NCBI RefSeq assembly: GCF_001895005.1 | Contig: NZ_BCXH01000023.1 | Coordinates: forward strand, 1 to 64,000 | Direction: 5' to 3' | Length of the DNA stretch: 64,000 bases | Source: Rhodococcus yunnanensis NBRC 103083 | GTDB lineage: Bacteria > Actinomycetota > Actinomycetes > Mycobacteriales > Mycobacteriaceae | In this document: one piece after another, positions 1 through 8,340 of the stretch | How positions within the stretch are numbered: position 1 is the first letter of the stretch | Layout of the letters: each line of letters begins with the position of its first letter | Position numbers and translations under genes: made by a program | The notes under the pieces: model-generated | Database searches by the model: none | Told to the model about the DNA's origin: nothing | Seen by the model: the letters and a program-made list of their open reading frames with translations, nothing else

Positions 1-1
1 A

Positions 2-247
2 GAGTGACTGAATGTCGCCCTCGCTCACCGCGGAGTGACTGAATGTCGCCTTCGCTCACTCAGAGTGACTGAATGTCGCCTTCGCTCACCGTGGAGTGAG
101 TGAATGTCGCCTTCGCTCACCGCGGGGTGATCGAATGTCGCCTTCGCTCACTCAGAGTGACTGAATGTCGCCTTCGCTCACCGTGGAGTGACTGAATGTC
201 GCCTTCGCTCACCGTGGAGTGACTGAATGTCGCCCTCGCTCACCCCG
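2..247. repeat. Tandem repeat, eight 30-31 bp units
   Basis: Eight head-to-tail units start near 2, 33, 63, 94, 125, 155, 186 and 217. Each opens with GAGTGACTGAATGTCGCC (minor variants) and ends CGCTCAC followed by a 4-5 nt linker. The linkers run CCGCG, CTCA, CCGTG, then the same three again, then CCGTG and CCCCG, so a 92-bp higher-order unit is duplicated. CTCA junctions form a short palindrome, TCACTcagAGTGA. There are no unique spacers, so this is not a CRISPR. It lies immediately upstream of the VIT-family gene; its function is unknown. Confidence 0.9.
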
Positions 248-320
248 CGGGCCGTCGAAACGCGGACCGAAGGCGCCATTCGCTCATCCCGAGCCGGCAC
301 GCCGACGGTACGTTGACCCC

Positions 321-1379
321 ATGGCCGAACCCTCCGTCAAGGATGTCAAACGCTGGCGACGTTATCTGGCCGACGAGCGAGCCGAGGCTGCGGTCTACCG
401 CGACCTCGCTGGACGACGCACCGGTGAGGAACGCGAGATACTGCTGGCTCTCGCCGAGGCGGAGGGTCGCCACGAGCAACACTGGCGGACGGTGTTGGGT
501 GATCGCGTCGGGATGCCGTTGCGGGGTTCGGCGCGTACTCGGCTGCTCGGACTGTTGGCGCGACGCTTCGGCTCGGTCTTCGTACTTGCGCTGGCGCAGC
601 GGGCCGAGAGCAGGTCGCCGTACACGCCCGAGTCGGGTGCGACCGATGCGATGATCGCCGACGAGCAGATCCATGCCGAGGTTGTGCGTGGTCTCGCCGC
701 CCGTGGCCGAAACAGACTGTCCGGCAACTTCAGAGCCGCGGTGTTCGGCGCGAACGACGGCCTGGTCAGCAACCTTGCGCTCGTGCTCGGCATCAGCGGC
801 AGCGGCGTGTCCAACCACATCATCCTCGTCACCGGTCTCGCAGGACTACTTTCCGGAGCGCTGTCGATGGGTGCGGGCGAATACGTGTCGGTGCGCTCCC
901 AGCGCGAGTTGCTCGAGGCGTCGTCGCCCGCCGGTTCCGCTCGCGAGGCAGTCCAGCACCTCGACGTCGACACCAACGAACTCGCGCTGGTCTATCGCGC
1001 CCGCGGGATGTCCGCCGAGGAGGCCGAGACCAAGGCCGCGGGGGTACTCGCGCACATGACGTCCGACGACGCGATGGGCTCGGAGGTGATAACCCACGAG
1101 TCCGTCGGAACAGGGATCGGTGCCGCGTCGGCCAGCTTCTGCTTCTTCGCCTCCGGCGCCGTGATTCCGGTGCTGCCGTATCTCGCGGGCTTGGAAGGTG
1201 TTGCGGCGCTGGTCGTTGCGGCCGTGTTGGTCGGTATTGCCCTGATCGGGACCGGCTTGGTGGTCGGGCTTCTCAGCGGCGGACCACCGGTCAAACGTGC
1301 ACTGCGTCAACTCGCGATCGGATACGGGGCTGCAGCGGCGACCTACCTGCTGGGCTCACTGTTCGGCGGAGGCGCCTGA
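321..1379 (+). CDS. VIT1/CCC1-family metal transporter with ferritin-like N-terminal domain
   Basis: A 352-residue membrane protein predicted to move Fe2+ or Mn2+ across the cytoplasmic membrane. Residues ~10-125 form a rubrerythrin/ferritin-like helical domain with candidate metal ligands in the helix starting AEAAVYRDLA (E22), in EAEGRHEQH (E46, E48, H51) and in ADEQIHAE (E115, H118). From ~135 it is VIT1/CCC1: FGANDGLVSNLALVLG, then a glycine-rich helix with GAGEYVSVRSQ, and three hydrophobic C-terminal helices. This ferritin-plus-VIT layout is known from MbfA-type iron exporters. ATG 321 is chosen because the upstream part of the frame runs into the tandem repeat and the ferritin helix starts soon after. 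Family assignment is confident; metal and direction are inferred. Confidence 0.85.
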   Translation: MAEPSVKDVKRWRRYLADERAEAAVYRDLAGRRTGEEREILLALAEAEGRHEQHWRTVLGDRVGMPLRGSARTRLLGLLARRFGSVFVLALAQRAESRSPYTPESGATDAMIADEQIHAEVVRGLAARGRNRLSGNFRAAVFGANDGLVSNLALVLGISGSGVSNHIILVTGLAGLLSGALSMGAGEYVSVRSQRELLEASSPAGSAREAVQHLDVDTNELALVYRARGMSAEEAETKAAGVLAHMTSDDAMGSEVITHESVGTGIGAASASFCFFASGAVIPVLPYLAGLEGVAALVVAAVLVGIALIGTGLVVGLLSGGPPVKRALRQLAIGYGAAAATYLLGSLFGGGA

Positions 1380-1428
1380 GAAACAATTCAGGCGCACTTT
1401 TCGCTCGGCTCACGTTAATGTGTCTGTC

Positions 1429-2583
1429 ATGTCGATCATCTCTCGTCCGCTTGTCGCTGCCCTCTCGGTGGCCTCCCTCGTGCTGAGTGTCACCGTGCTC
1501 GGTGCTTCGGTTGCGTCCGCGGACGAGGTCGACACCACGCCGGGAACGGTGGTCGAGGTCGAGGAGTTGGCAGCCGACCTGTGGCTCCCCGGCACCGCGG
1601 AGGCCAAGCGGATCACGTACTGGACAGTCGGATCCGACGGCGCGCCCGCGCTGAGTACCGGCGCCTTCTTCGTTCCCGAAGGCACTGCACCCGAGGGCGG
1701 TTGGCCCGTCATCGGCTGGGCGCACGGCACCTCGGGCCTGGCGGACGACTGTGCGCCGTCCCTCGTCGGTCCCGCCGACGCGGATCGCGACCGACAGTAT
1801 CTCGGGACCTGGCTGGGGCAGGGCTATGCCATCGCGGCGACGGACTACGTCGGTCTCGGTACTCCGGGGCTGATGCCGTACCTCGACGGCAAGGTGTCCG
1901 CTCACAGCGTCGTCGACTCGGTGAAGGCCTCGCGGCAGGTCGAGGATTCTCTGTCGAACAAGTGGGTTGTCGTCGGCCAATCTCAAGGCGGCGGAGCGGC
2001 GATCACCACGGGCAGATACGCGACGGAATACGGCGGGCCCGAGCTGGACTACCGAGGCGCGGTCGGAACCGGCGTGCCGGCGAACATCGAATTGGCTTTG
2101 CTGCCACTCGGACCCGGGATTCTGCCGGTCGCCGCCGGTAAAGGCCTGACGACCTATCTGCTCTACATCTTGGCCGGGCTGCGATATGCGCATCCGGAGA
2201 TCGATCTGAACTCGTACCTCACCGAGCAGGGAAGACAACTCGTCGACCGCGCGGAAGGGGTCTGCGTGCTCGCGGCGGAGGACGAGTTCGAAGGAACGAT
2301 CTCGGGTGATCTGTTCGCAAAACCGCTCAATCAGATCCCGAATTTCTACGGGCTGGTCAACGACTACATGGGCGTGCCCACCTCGGGCTACGACCGACCG
2401 GTGTTCATCGGCCAAGGGTTGACGGATGTCGATGTCCCTGCGCCCGCGGCGCTTTCGCTGGTTGCTCAGTTGAAAGCCAACGGCCAGGACGTGACTCTGC
2501 ATACCTATCCGACCGATCACAGCGGCGCTCTACTTCAGTCACAAGCGGATTCGGTTCCGTTCGTGAAGCATTTGTTCGAATAG
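1429..2583 (+). CDS. Secreted lipase (LIP family, alpha/beta-hydrolase)
   Basis: A 384-residue exported protein with a signal peptide (residues 1-31, ending at ASVASA/DE). The mature part matches secretory lipases of the fungal/actinobacterial LIP family: a strand with GWAHGTSG, the nucleophile elbow GQSQGG (S185), and a late histidine in YPTDHSG (H364); a nearby aspartate in GLTDVDVP could complete the triad. It would hydrolyse esters or triacylglycerols outside the membrane. ATG 1429 gives a proper signal sequence; the longer upstream frame has none. It is co-oriented with the preceding transporter, but 49 bp separate them, so an operon is uncertain. Confidence 0.85.
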   Translation: MSIISRPLVAALSVASLVLSVTVLGASVASADEVDTTPGTVVEVEELAADLWLPGTAEAKRITYWTVGSDGAPALSTGAFFVPEGTAPEGGWPVIGWAHGTSGLADDCAPSLVGPADADRDRQYLGTWLGQGYAIAATDYVGLGTPGLMPYLDGKVSAHSVVDSVKASRQVEDSLSNKWVVVGQSQGGGAAITTGRYATEYGGPELDYRGAVGTGVPANIELALLPLGPGILPVAAGKGLTTYLLYILAGLRYAHPEIDLNSYLTEQGRQLVDRAEGVCVLAAEDEFEGTISGDLFAKPLNQIPNFYGLVNDYMGVPTSGYDRPVFIGQGLTDVDVPAPAALSLVAQLKANGQDVTLHTYPTDHSGALLQSQADSVPFVKHLFE

Positions 2584-2635
2584 CGCCTCCTCGGCTGTAC
2601 ATCTCGATGCCGTAGGGGGCTGAAAGGAATCAATC

Positions 2636-3817
2636 ATGCCCCCGAAGAAGGTGGGCTCGAAGCTGCTCAATTGGGCTTCTCATATCGAGGACAACACGTT
2701 GGCGCAGGCACGGGAGACCGCGTCGATGCCGTTCGTCCACCCGCACGTCGCCCTGATGCCCGACGCGCACAGCGGAATGGGTAGTGCTGTCGGCACCGTC
2801 ATCCCGACGCTCGGCGCGGTGATCCCCGCTGCCGTGGGCGTGGATATCGGATGCGGAATGATCGGCGTCCGTACCGGTTTCACACTCGGTGACATCGACG
2901 GACGCAACCTCGTCGACCTGCGGATCGCGATCGAGGCGAGCATTCCGCTCTCGCCGGGAAACTACAACACCGGCGTCGACGCATGGGACTTCACGGCTGC
3001 CAAGCTGGCCGAGCTCGAAAGCCTTGCCGGGTCGAACGACGTCGACTTGACGCACTCGCCCAAGTGGCGGGAGCAGCTCGGGTCACTGGGCGGCGGCAAT
3101 CATTTCATCGAGCTCTGTCTCGACGAGACCGATCATGTATGGCTGTTCCTGCACAGCGGGTCTCGTGGTGTCGGAAACAAGATTGCCAAGAAGCACATAG
3201 CCGTCGCACAGCGGTTGTGCGCGCAGTGGTGGATCGAGCTGCCGAACAAGGACCTGGCGTACCTGCCGGAGGGCACACCCGAATTCGGGCGGTACATCAA
3301 GGATTTGAGCTGGGCGCAGCGGTTCGCCTACCTCAACCGGGCCGAGATGATAGACCGGTTCGGTGCGGTATTCGCCCAGTGGATGGGCGTCTCGGATCAC
3401 CGCGAGCTCGAAAGGGTGAACTGCCACCACAACTACACGGTCAAGGAGAAGCACGGCAAGAAGGACGTCTGGCTGACGCGTAAGGGCGCTGTCGATGCGC
3501 ACGAGGGTGTCAAGGCGATGATTCCCGGGTCGATGGGGACGAGGTCTTACGTCGTCGTCGGGAAGGGGAGTGCCGCTGGATTGTGCTCGGCTCCGCACGG
3601 TGCGGGACGGAGGTTCTCCCGGACCGAGGCCAGGAGGCGGTACACCCTCGAAGATCTGCGGAACCGTATGGTGGGCATCGAGTTTCGTGACGGAGAAGAG
3701 TTCGTCGACGAGATTCCCGACGCATACAAGTCGATCGACACCGTGATGGCCGACGCTGTCGATCTCGTCGACATCGAGCACGAGTTGCGGCAGATCCTCA
3801 ACGTCAAGGGAACATGA
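2636..3817 (+). CDS. rtcB: RtcB, GTP-dependent RNA-splicing ligase
   Basis: A 393-residue cytoplasmic protein of the RtcB family, which joins RNA 2',3'-cyclic phosphate or 3'-phosphate ends to 5'-OH ends using GTP and Mn2+. Visible family motifs in order: GVDIGCGM (metal cysteine), GGGNHFIEL, LHSGSRGVG, NCHHNYTVKEKHG, PGSMGTRSYVVVGKG and APHGAGR, whose histidine is the expected guanylylated residue. Length is typical of the short actinobacterial form. An AAGG-type ribosome site precedes ATG 2636. No archease or rtcA lies beside it, so its RNA substrate is not indicated by context. Confidence 0.93.
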   Translation: MPPKKVGSKLLNWASHIEDNTLAQARETASMPFVHPHVALMPDAHSGMGSAVGTVIPTLGAVIPAAVGVDIGCGMIGVRTGFTLGDIDGRNLVDLRIAIEASIPLSPGNYNTGVDAWDFTAAKLAELESLAGSNDVDLTHSPKWREQLGSLGGGNHFIELCLDETDHVWLFLHSGSRGVGNKIAKKHIAVAQRLCAQWWIELPNKDLAYLPEGTPEFGRYIKDLSWAQRFAYLNRAEMIDRFGAVFAQWMGVSDHRELERVNCHHNYTVKEKHGKKDVWLTRKGAVDAHEGVKAMIPGSMGTRSYVVVGKGSAAGLCSAPHGAGRRFSRTEARRRYTLEDLRNRMVGIEFRDGEEFVDEIPDAYKSIDTVMADAVDLVDIEHELRQILNVKGT

Positions 3818-3840
3818 GCCGGTAGTGATGGGGGCGGATC

Positions 3841-3891
3841 CACTCCCCGGTTGTGCGCGCGTCAGGAGGCGACACGCGCAACCGGGGAGTG
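3841..3891. terminator. Bidirectional terminator hairpin between rtcB and corA
   Basis: A long inverted repeat, CACTCCCCGGTTG(tg)CGCG pairing with CGCGCAACCGGGGAGTG, with a loop of about 14 nt. It sits in the short gap between two convergent genes, so it can end transcription from both sides. There is no clear T tract, as is common in actinobacteria. Confidence 0.75.
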
Positions 3892-3905
3892 CATCGCCGC
3901 CTCGA

Positions 3906-4931
3906 TCAGAGCCACTTCTGACGTTTGAACACGATGTACAGGATGCTGGAGCAGATGACCATCGCCACCAGCGCAAGGGGATAACCCAAGTGCCACTTGA
4001 GTTCTGGCATGTCGTCGAAATTCATTCCGTAGATCGCGGCGATGAGCGACGGCGCGAACAGGATGGCACCCCACGAGGAGATTCTCTTGACTTGTTCATT
4101 CTGATCGAGGCTGACCTGCGTCATCGCGCGCATCTCGTCGTTCTGCTGCTGGGCAACCAGAGTCGCGTTGACCTGAAGCGCGTTCTGCAGGTTCACCCGG
4201 AACGCCTCGACTCGCTCGACGATCCGCTCGCAGTGGTCGAGTACGTCGCGGAGATTGCGCTGAAGTTCGATGTCGACGTCGTATTTGTCCTCACCGTGCT
4301 TGAGCGATTCGATCATCGCGACCAGGGGCGCCGCGGCCCGCTGAAACTCGGTGACCTCACGGGAGAGCGTGTAGATCCGGCGCGAGACTGCGGGGTCGCG
4401 CGAGAAGAGCTGGTCTTCGATTTCGTCGATGTCGTTCTGAAGGCCTTCGACGACGGGTTGGTACTCGTCGACCACCTGGTCGAGGATCGCGTACAGCACA
4501 GCCTGAGTGCCCAGTTTCAGCAGCTCCGATGCGTCCTCGAGGCGCCTGCGCACAGTACCGAGCTCAGGCGACTCCGCATGCCGGATGGTGATGACGAAGT
4601 CGGGGCCGAGGAAGACGTGCAGTTCACCGAATTCCACTTTCTCCGTCTCGTCGATGTACCGGGCCGGGCGCAGCACGACGAAGAGTTGGTCGGCGTAGCG
4701 TTCGAGTTTGGGACGTTGGTGAGCGGCGATCGCATCTTCGACGGCGAGCCGGTGTAGACCGAATTCGGCAGCGACCGAATTGATTTCGTCGATCTCGGGC
4801 CGGTAGAGCCCGATCCAGGCCATACCGGCGCGCTCCCGCATGACCTCGTATGTGGTGTCGAGGGTCTCGGGATCAGCGGTACGTTTGCCGTCGACGTAGA
4901 CAGCGTTGTCGACGATGGGCAACGATTCCAA
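3906..4931 (-). CDS. corA: CorA-family Mg2+/Co2+ transport protein
   Basis: A 341-residue divalent-cation channel of the CorA (2-TM-GxN) family. It has a long acidic/alpha-helical cytoplasmic N-terminal funnel (to ~residue 275) and two C-terminal membrane helices. The signature YGMNFDDMPE lies in the loop after the first helix and forms the selectivity entrance. The C-terminus is basic (KRQKWL), as in most CorA proteins. Convergent with rtcB and separated from it by a hairpin. Family assignment is secure; Mg2+ versus Co2+ preference cannot be read from the sequence. Confidence 0.93.
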   Translation of the reverse strand: MESLPIVDNAVYVDGKRTADPETLDTTYEVMRERAGMAWIGLYRPEIDEINSVAAEFGLHRLAVEDAIAAHQRPKLERYADQLFVVLRPARYIDETEKVEFGELHVFLGPDFVITIRHAESPELGTVRRRLEDASELLKLGTQAVLYAILDQVVDEYQPVVEGLQNDIDEIEDQLFSRDPAVSRRIYTLSREVTEFQRAAAPLVAMIESLKHGEDKYDVDIELQRNLRDVLDHCERIVERVEAFRVNLQNALQVNATLVAQQQNDEMRAMTQVSLDQNEQVKRISSWGAILFAPSLIAAIYGMNFDDMPELKWHLGYPLALVAMVICSSILYIVFKRQKWL

Positions 4932-4998
4932 CCTGTTCTCTCGAAGTTCGTAGGCTTCAAGCCTGCCAGATCGGTTCGGAACACGTCAGAATGGGTCC

Positions 4999-5433
4999 AT
5001 GGATCAGCGGATCAACTTTCTCACGCTCGCGACCCCGGATGTCGATGCTGCCCGTGCCTTCTACCGCGACGGCTTGGGCTGGACGGCTCTGCTGGACGTC
5101 CCGGGTGAGATCTTGTTCTTTCAGATCGGTCCCGGCCTGGTGCTGGGGCTGTTCGACGCCCAGAAGTTCACCGAAGACCTCGGACACGAAGGTGGGCCTG
5201 CGACAGTCAGTGGGTTGACGCTGTCGTACAACGTCGACGGGCCCGCCGAGGTCGATGCCGTGGTTCAAGCAGCCGTCGATGCAGGAGGGTCCGTGGTCAA
5301 GCCACCGCAGCGTGCGGCGTTCGGCGGCTATCACGGGCATTTCGCGGATCCCAACGGCGTCCTGTGGGAGGTCTGCCACAACCCCGGATTCAGCGTCGAC
5401 GCCGACGGCACAGTGGTGCTGAAGGCCTTGTAG
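4999..5433 (+). CDS. VOC (glyoxalase/dioxygenase-fold) family protein
   Basis: A 144-residue single-domain protein with the two beta-alpha-beta-beta-beta modules of the vicinal oxygen chelate fold. It opens with INFLTLATPDVDAARAFYRDGLGW and closes with HFADPNGVLWEVCHNP, both typical of bacterial VOC proteins of unknown substrate. Divergent from corA with 67 bp between them. The fold is clear. The reaction (lyase, dioxygenase or drug sequestration) cannot be assigned. Confidence 0.85.
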   Translation: MDQRINFLTLATPDVDAARAFYRDGLGWTALLDVPGEILFFQIGPGLVLGLFDAQKFTEDLGHEGGPATVSGLTLSYNVDGPAEVDAVVQAAVDAGGSVVKPPQRAAFGGYHGHFADPNGVLWEVCHNPGFSVDADGTVVLKAL

Positions 5434-5458
5434 GTCGTCGTCGGGCAAGATTCGCGGA

Positions 5459-6076
5459 ATGATCGTGGCGGTGGAGGGTCCCAGCGCTGCTGGGAAGACC
5501 ACGTGGTGTCGCGGGAACGTTCCCGAGTTCGTGCCCGAGTATCAGCCCACTGGTTCGGAACCCGACGGTGCAGACGTCGATGCTCAGGCTGCGTACTGGG
5601 TTGCGGTGAACTCGGGCAGATGGGCTGAGACACAGCGGCTGGAGGCTCGGGCCGGTGTCGCGATCTGCGACAGTGATCCGCTGAAGCTGCACTACAGCTG
5701 GTGCCTGGCACGTATCGGGGCTACGCCGAGGGTGCGGTACGAACGCGAGCTGTCTGCTGTGTGCACGGCATTCGAGCGCGGCGTGCTTGGGTTCGCGGAC
5801 GTGATCTTCGTATCGATTCCGACTCCCGAGGTGCTGAGAAGCCAGCGTGACAATGACCCTATGCGACGTCGGCGACATTTCGAGCTTCACGCTGCATTGT
5901 CGGGGCCGTTGACCGAGTGGTATTCGGCGGTCGACCGTGTCGATCCGGGACGGGTGAGGTGGGGGTTTCCGCCGGACTGTGGCTCGGGTTCATTCGGGCC
6001 GGCTCGAACGAACCGATGCGATGTGGACTTTCTCCGGACCGTCCACGAGGAGTTGCCGGCGTTGGAAGGGGCCTGA
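5459..6076 (+). CDS. P-loop NTPase / kinase-like protein
   Basis: A 205-residue protein with an N-terminal Walker A loop, EGPSAAGKTTW (residues 6-16), resembling nucleoside/nucleotide-kinase or AAA-type 'zeta-like' phosphotransferases. A later ICDSDPLKLHYSW segment may act as Walker B or substrate lid, and a basic stretch (MRRRRHFELH) could contact phosphate. It starts 25 bp after the VOC gene on the same strand, so the two may be co-transcribed. No close named family is recognised; small-molecule kinase is a guess. Confidence 0.7.
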   Translation: MIVAVEGPSAAGKTTWCRGNVPEFVPEYQPTGSEPDGADVDAQAAYWVAVNSGRWAETQRLEARAGVAICDSDPLKLHYSWCLARIGATPRVRYERELSAVCTAFERGVLGFADVIFVSIPTPEVLRSQRDNDPMRRRRHFELHAALSGPLTEWYSAVDRVDPGRVRWGFPPDCGSGSFGPARTNRCDVDFLRTVHEELPALEGA

Positions 6077-6134
6077 GTGGGGGCGTTCGCGAGTGTGGGC
6101 ACTCGGCGCCCGGGTCGCGGATTTGACGACGGAT

Positions 6135-6524
6135 CTAGCGCGGGGCGTTCGCCTGGGTGATGGCAGCAGCGTTGTCTTGGTCGACGGCGTCCGTTGTGGT
6201 GAAGAACTTCTGGAACACCGCCTGCATCTGCATGACGACGTCGATGTGACTCTGCAGCACGTCGACGAGGTTGTTGGCGCCACCGGCGGCCTTCTCGGAG
6301 AACACCTTTGCAAGGGCGATGCCGGTATCGAAGCTGCCTAGGCCCTTGACAACCGCGAGATCTTCTGCCGAGCGGTTATGCGCTGTCAATTTCACGATGT
6401 ATTGTTTGCATGCCTCGTCGCATTGCCGTGCCACCGTCTCATCGAGGAAAAGATCTCCTCGATCGACAGCGTCGGATAACGCAGGCCAACTCCCTGACGG
6501 GGGTACAAGCTCCCGCGGTGCCAT
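6135..6524 (-). CDS. S protein of cassette VII (small helical, lipoprotein-linked)
   Basis: A 129-residue protein with no signal peptide or membrane segment, 12 nt downstream of its lipoprotein partner. Family features shared with the other S copies: an N-terminal helix with GDLFLDETVARQC, a conserved C-x3-C (QCDEACKQY), then VKGLGSFDTGIALAK, the near-invariant core LQSHIDVVMQMQAVFQKFF, and an Ala/Asn/Gln-rich end. It is the last gene of the array and one of the intact copies. No known domain is recognised. The helical, signal-less, C-terminally variable form loosely recalls WXG100/type VII-associated proteins, but there is no WXG motif. Confidence 0.8.
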   Translation of the reverse strand: MAPRELVPPSGSWPALSDAVDRGDLFLDETVARQCDEACKQYIVKLTAHNRSAEDLAVVKGLGSFDTGIALAKVFSEKAAGGANNLVDVLQSHIDVVMQMQAVFQKFFTTTDAVDQDNAAAITQANAPR

Positions 6525-6536
6525 TTTGGACCCTCT

Positions 6537-7067
6537 CTATTTGGCTCGAGGTGGAATGTAGTCGCTCAAACTCGACGCATGACGGAGCAGGACCTGGCAT
6601 GAATCAGATGTAGTGGATTTTCCTTCTTCCGAAATTGTCAGGATCACAACACCTGCCGACGTATCGAATGCTATTCCGCATCTCTTTGCTGGGGGGTACG
6701 CGCTGAAATGGAATTGTGTTGCTGCTCGCCCTGCGACATTCATTTCGCTGAAGTCGGCATACTGCGTATCGACTCGAATGTCGGAGACGGAATGAGCCTG
6801 CGACGCCAGTGCCCTCACCGAGTGCTGGGAATCCCGACCTTTCCACTCCCACACGCACCGCGTCCAATCCTCGACGACGATGCCTTCACCCCACCCTCCA
6901 CCTTCGGGTGCCAGGTGTAGGCCCGTTGCCTCGACTGCCTGAGCCGGAATGCTGCAAGGGTCCCAGGGTTCGGCAGGTGCGCCGGCTAGTGGGGTTCCGT
7001 CGACTCCTCGCCCGCATCCGGTGATCAGCACGATCGCAGCAAGGATCGCCACTCCTCGGCCCTGCAT
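6537..7067 (-). CDS. DUF3558-type lipoprotein, cassette VII
   Basis: A 176-residue lipoprotein: a signal with lipobox LITG/C (cysteine 18), a short GTPLAG linker, then the DUF3558 start WDPCSIP and a TRCVWEW strand. Conserved cysteines in DPC, RCVW, KRCGIAF and SDSC suggest two disulfides outside the membrane. The segment GLHLAPEGGGWGEGIVV is nearly identical to the lipoprotein of cassette II while the signal peptide is of the other type, so the gene looks mosaic. Function unknown. Length is identical to all six paralogues. Confidence 0.88.
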   Translation of the reverse strand: MQGRGVAILAAIVLITGCGRGVDGTPLAGAPAEPWDPCSIPAQAVEATGLHLAPEGGGWGEGIVVEDWTRCVWEWKGRDSQHSVRALASQAHSVSDIRVDTQYADFSEMNVAGRAATQFHFSAYPPAKRCGIAFDTSAGVVILTISEEGKSTTSDSCQVLLRHASSLSDYIPPRAK

Positions 7068-7074
7068 CGGTCTC

Positions 7075-7098
7075 CCCTTCGTCGGTGCTCTCGAAGGG
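7075..7098 (-). promoter_or_regulatory. SD-sequestering hairpin, cassette VII
   Basis: On the minus strand CCCTTCG pairs with CGAAGGG across a 10-nt loop, and the 3' arm contains the AAGGG ribosome site of the lipoprotein gene. This copy has one extra nucleotide between the stem and the ATG compared with the others. Confidence 0.55.
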
Positions 7099-7203
7099 TT
7101 AGACGCAGCGGATGGGTTTGCGGTTCCCGCGGTGCGGAGGGTTCTGGTAGGCGACCTTGGCCAATGACTGCCAGTGGGTCACAGTGGGATTCGGAGTAGT
7201 CGT
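7099..7203 (-). pseudogene. Relic of the S gene, cassette VI
   Basis: Directly after the cassette VI lipoprotein stop, a 35-codon stretch reads THWQSLAKVA, matching the S-family N-terminus (compare THWAYLADAV in cassette V). It then jumps to QNPPH, the S-family C-terminus, and the common tail PIRCV-stop. The expected start codon reads ACG instead of ATG, and the whole cysteine/helical core is missing. This is an internally deleted, start-less remnant, so cassette VI has lost its S gene. Confidence 0.65.
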
Positions 7204-7207
7204 ATTC

Positions 7208-7738
7208 TCAGGTCGTTGGCAATGGTATCTGGTCCAGAACATCATTCGCATGCTTGAGCAGTACCTGGCAAGGATCTGACTGAGCACTGGCAGAACCAAT
7301 GACATCGAGCGATATTTTGGCCGTACCGTTGGCAGCGTCCACTGCAACATTGCAATCGAGAGGAGCACGAGTTCTCGTGCGGTAGCTCACCATCCCTCGG
7401 TCGGGCGCCGATATGTCGGCAAGGTCGAGATATGCCACGTCATTTTTCGCATCGTCGAGCGTGTAGTCGGTTGAGAAACGTACGCTGAAAAAATACCAGG
7501 GTGATGGCTGCGGACCTTGCCACGTGCACAGCCTCCAGTCGTCGACGTCCAATCCCTCGGGCCACCCATCCTTCTTGCTGGTGGGATCCAGGCCCGTCGT
7601 TTCGATAACTTGCGTCGGGATGCTGCAGGGGTCCCAGGGTTCGGCTGGTGCGCCGGCTACTGGGGTTCCCCCGACACCGTTGCCGCAGGCGCTGGCGAGT
7701 AGGACCGCAGCAAGGGTCGCCACTCCTCGGCGCTGCAT
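7208..7738 (-). CDS. DUF3558-type lipoprotein, cassette VI
   Basis: A 176-residue lipoprotein with lipobox LASA/C, the GTPVAG linker, WDPCSIP and RLCTWQG motifs, and further cysteines in LDCNVAV and SDPCQVLL. The middle (PWYFFSVRFSTDYTLDDA) is closest to the lipoprotein of cassette I, although the two are at opposite ends of the array. Its S partner is only a relic, so this lipoprotein stands alone. Predicted to be anchored on the outer face of the plasma membrane; role unknown. Confidence 0.88.
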   Translation of the reverse strand: MQRRGVATLAAVLLASACGNGVGGTPVAGAPAEPWDPCSIPTQVIETTGLDPTSKKDGWPEGLDVDDWRLCTWQGPQPSPWYFFSVRFSTDYTLDDAKNDVAYLDLADISAPDRGMVSYRTRTRAPLDCNVAVDAANGTAKISLDVIGSASAQSDPCQVLLKHANDVLDQIPLPTT

Positions 7739-7744
7739 GGGTCT

Positions 7745-7768
7745 CCCTTCGTCGGTGCTCTCGAAGGG
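7745..7768 (-). promoter_or_regulatory. SD-sequestering hairpin, cassette VI
   Basis: Same element as at the other cassettes: CCCTTCG / 10-nt loop / CGAAGGG, then GAGACCC and the ATG. It follows the TAA that ends the common PIRCV tail. Confidence 0.55.
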
Positions 7769-7897
7769 TTAGACGCAGCGGATGGGGTTGTGGTTCCCGT
7801 CGTACGGAGGGATCGAATGGGTTCGAGTGTGCGGTGTGGCTGCAGCACTGCGTACGTCCCCAACGGGCTGATCGTGCCGCTCTCGCAGTGGTGCAGC

Positions 7898-8092
7898 CGA
7901 TTGGTTTCGTGTGGGGGTTATTCGGTATCTGGGCCGCAGCTAGCGCGGCGGATTCTGCTGGGTGATGGCAGCGGCATTGTCTTGGTCGACGGTGTCGGTG
8001 GCGGAGAAGAATTTCTGGAAGACCGCCTGCATTTGCATGACGACGTCGATGTGACTCTGCAGGACGTCGACGAGGTTGTTGGCGCCACCGAC
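7898..8092. repeat. 195-bp near-identical duplicate (copy A)
   Basis: Matches 9969-10163 almost base for base (two differences noted by eye). It covers the 3' half of the S gene in cassette V and the first ~40 bp after its stop. This points to recent duplication or gene conversion between cassettes V and III. Confidence 0.85.
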
Positions 8093-8326
8093 CGCTTTCT
8101 CGGAGAAAGTCTTTGCGAGGGCGATGCCGGAATCGAAGCTGCCGAGGCCTTTGACGTCGGCCAAGTGGACAGCTACGTCCTTGTGTAGATTCAATTCACC
8201 GATAAATTCTTCACATACTTGGAAGCATTGGCGGGCTGTTTCCGGATCCAAGTATAGATTTCCTTGCTCTACTGCATCGGCTAGATAGGCCCAATGAGTG
8301 TTTGTCGACGACTTTGCAGGCGGCAT
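7940..8326 (-). CDS. S protein of cassette V
   Basis: A 128-residue small soluble protein with no signal peptide. The start at 8326 is preceded by a good ribosome site (AAGGAGT), lies 14 nt after the lipoprotein stop and aligns with the other copies; the upstream extension of the frame overlaps the lipoprotein gene and is not supported. Family marks: NLYLDPETARQC with C-x3-C, VKGLGSFDSGIALAKTFSEK and LQSHIDVVMQMQAVFQKFF. It ends QNPPR-TAG. The same frame stays open for ~70 codons beyond the TAG, to the common tail. Confidence 0.8.
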   Translation of the reverse strand: MPPAKSSTNTHWAYLADAVEQGNLYLDPETARQCFQVCEEFIGELNLHKDVAVHLADVKGLGSFDSGIALAKTFSEKAVGGANNLVDVLQSHIDVVMQMQAVFQKFFSATDTVDQDNAAAITQQNPPR

Positions 8327-8340
8327 GGGTCGACTCCTTG

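Noticed and set aside
2..247. Possible CRISPR array
   Set aside because: Units are directly adjacent with only 4-5 nt linkers; there are no unique spacers and no cas genes.
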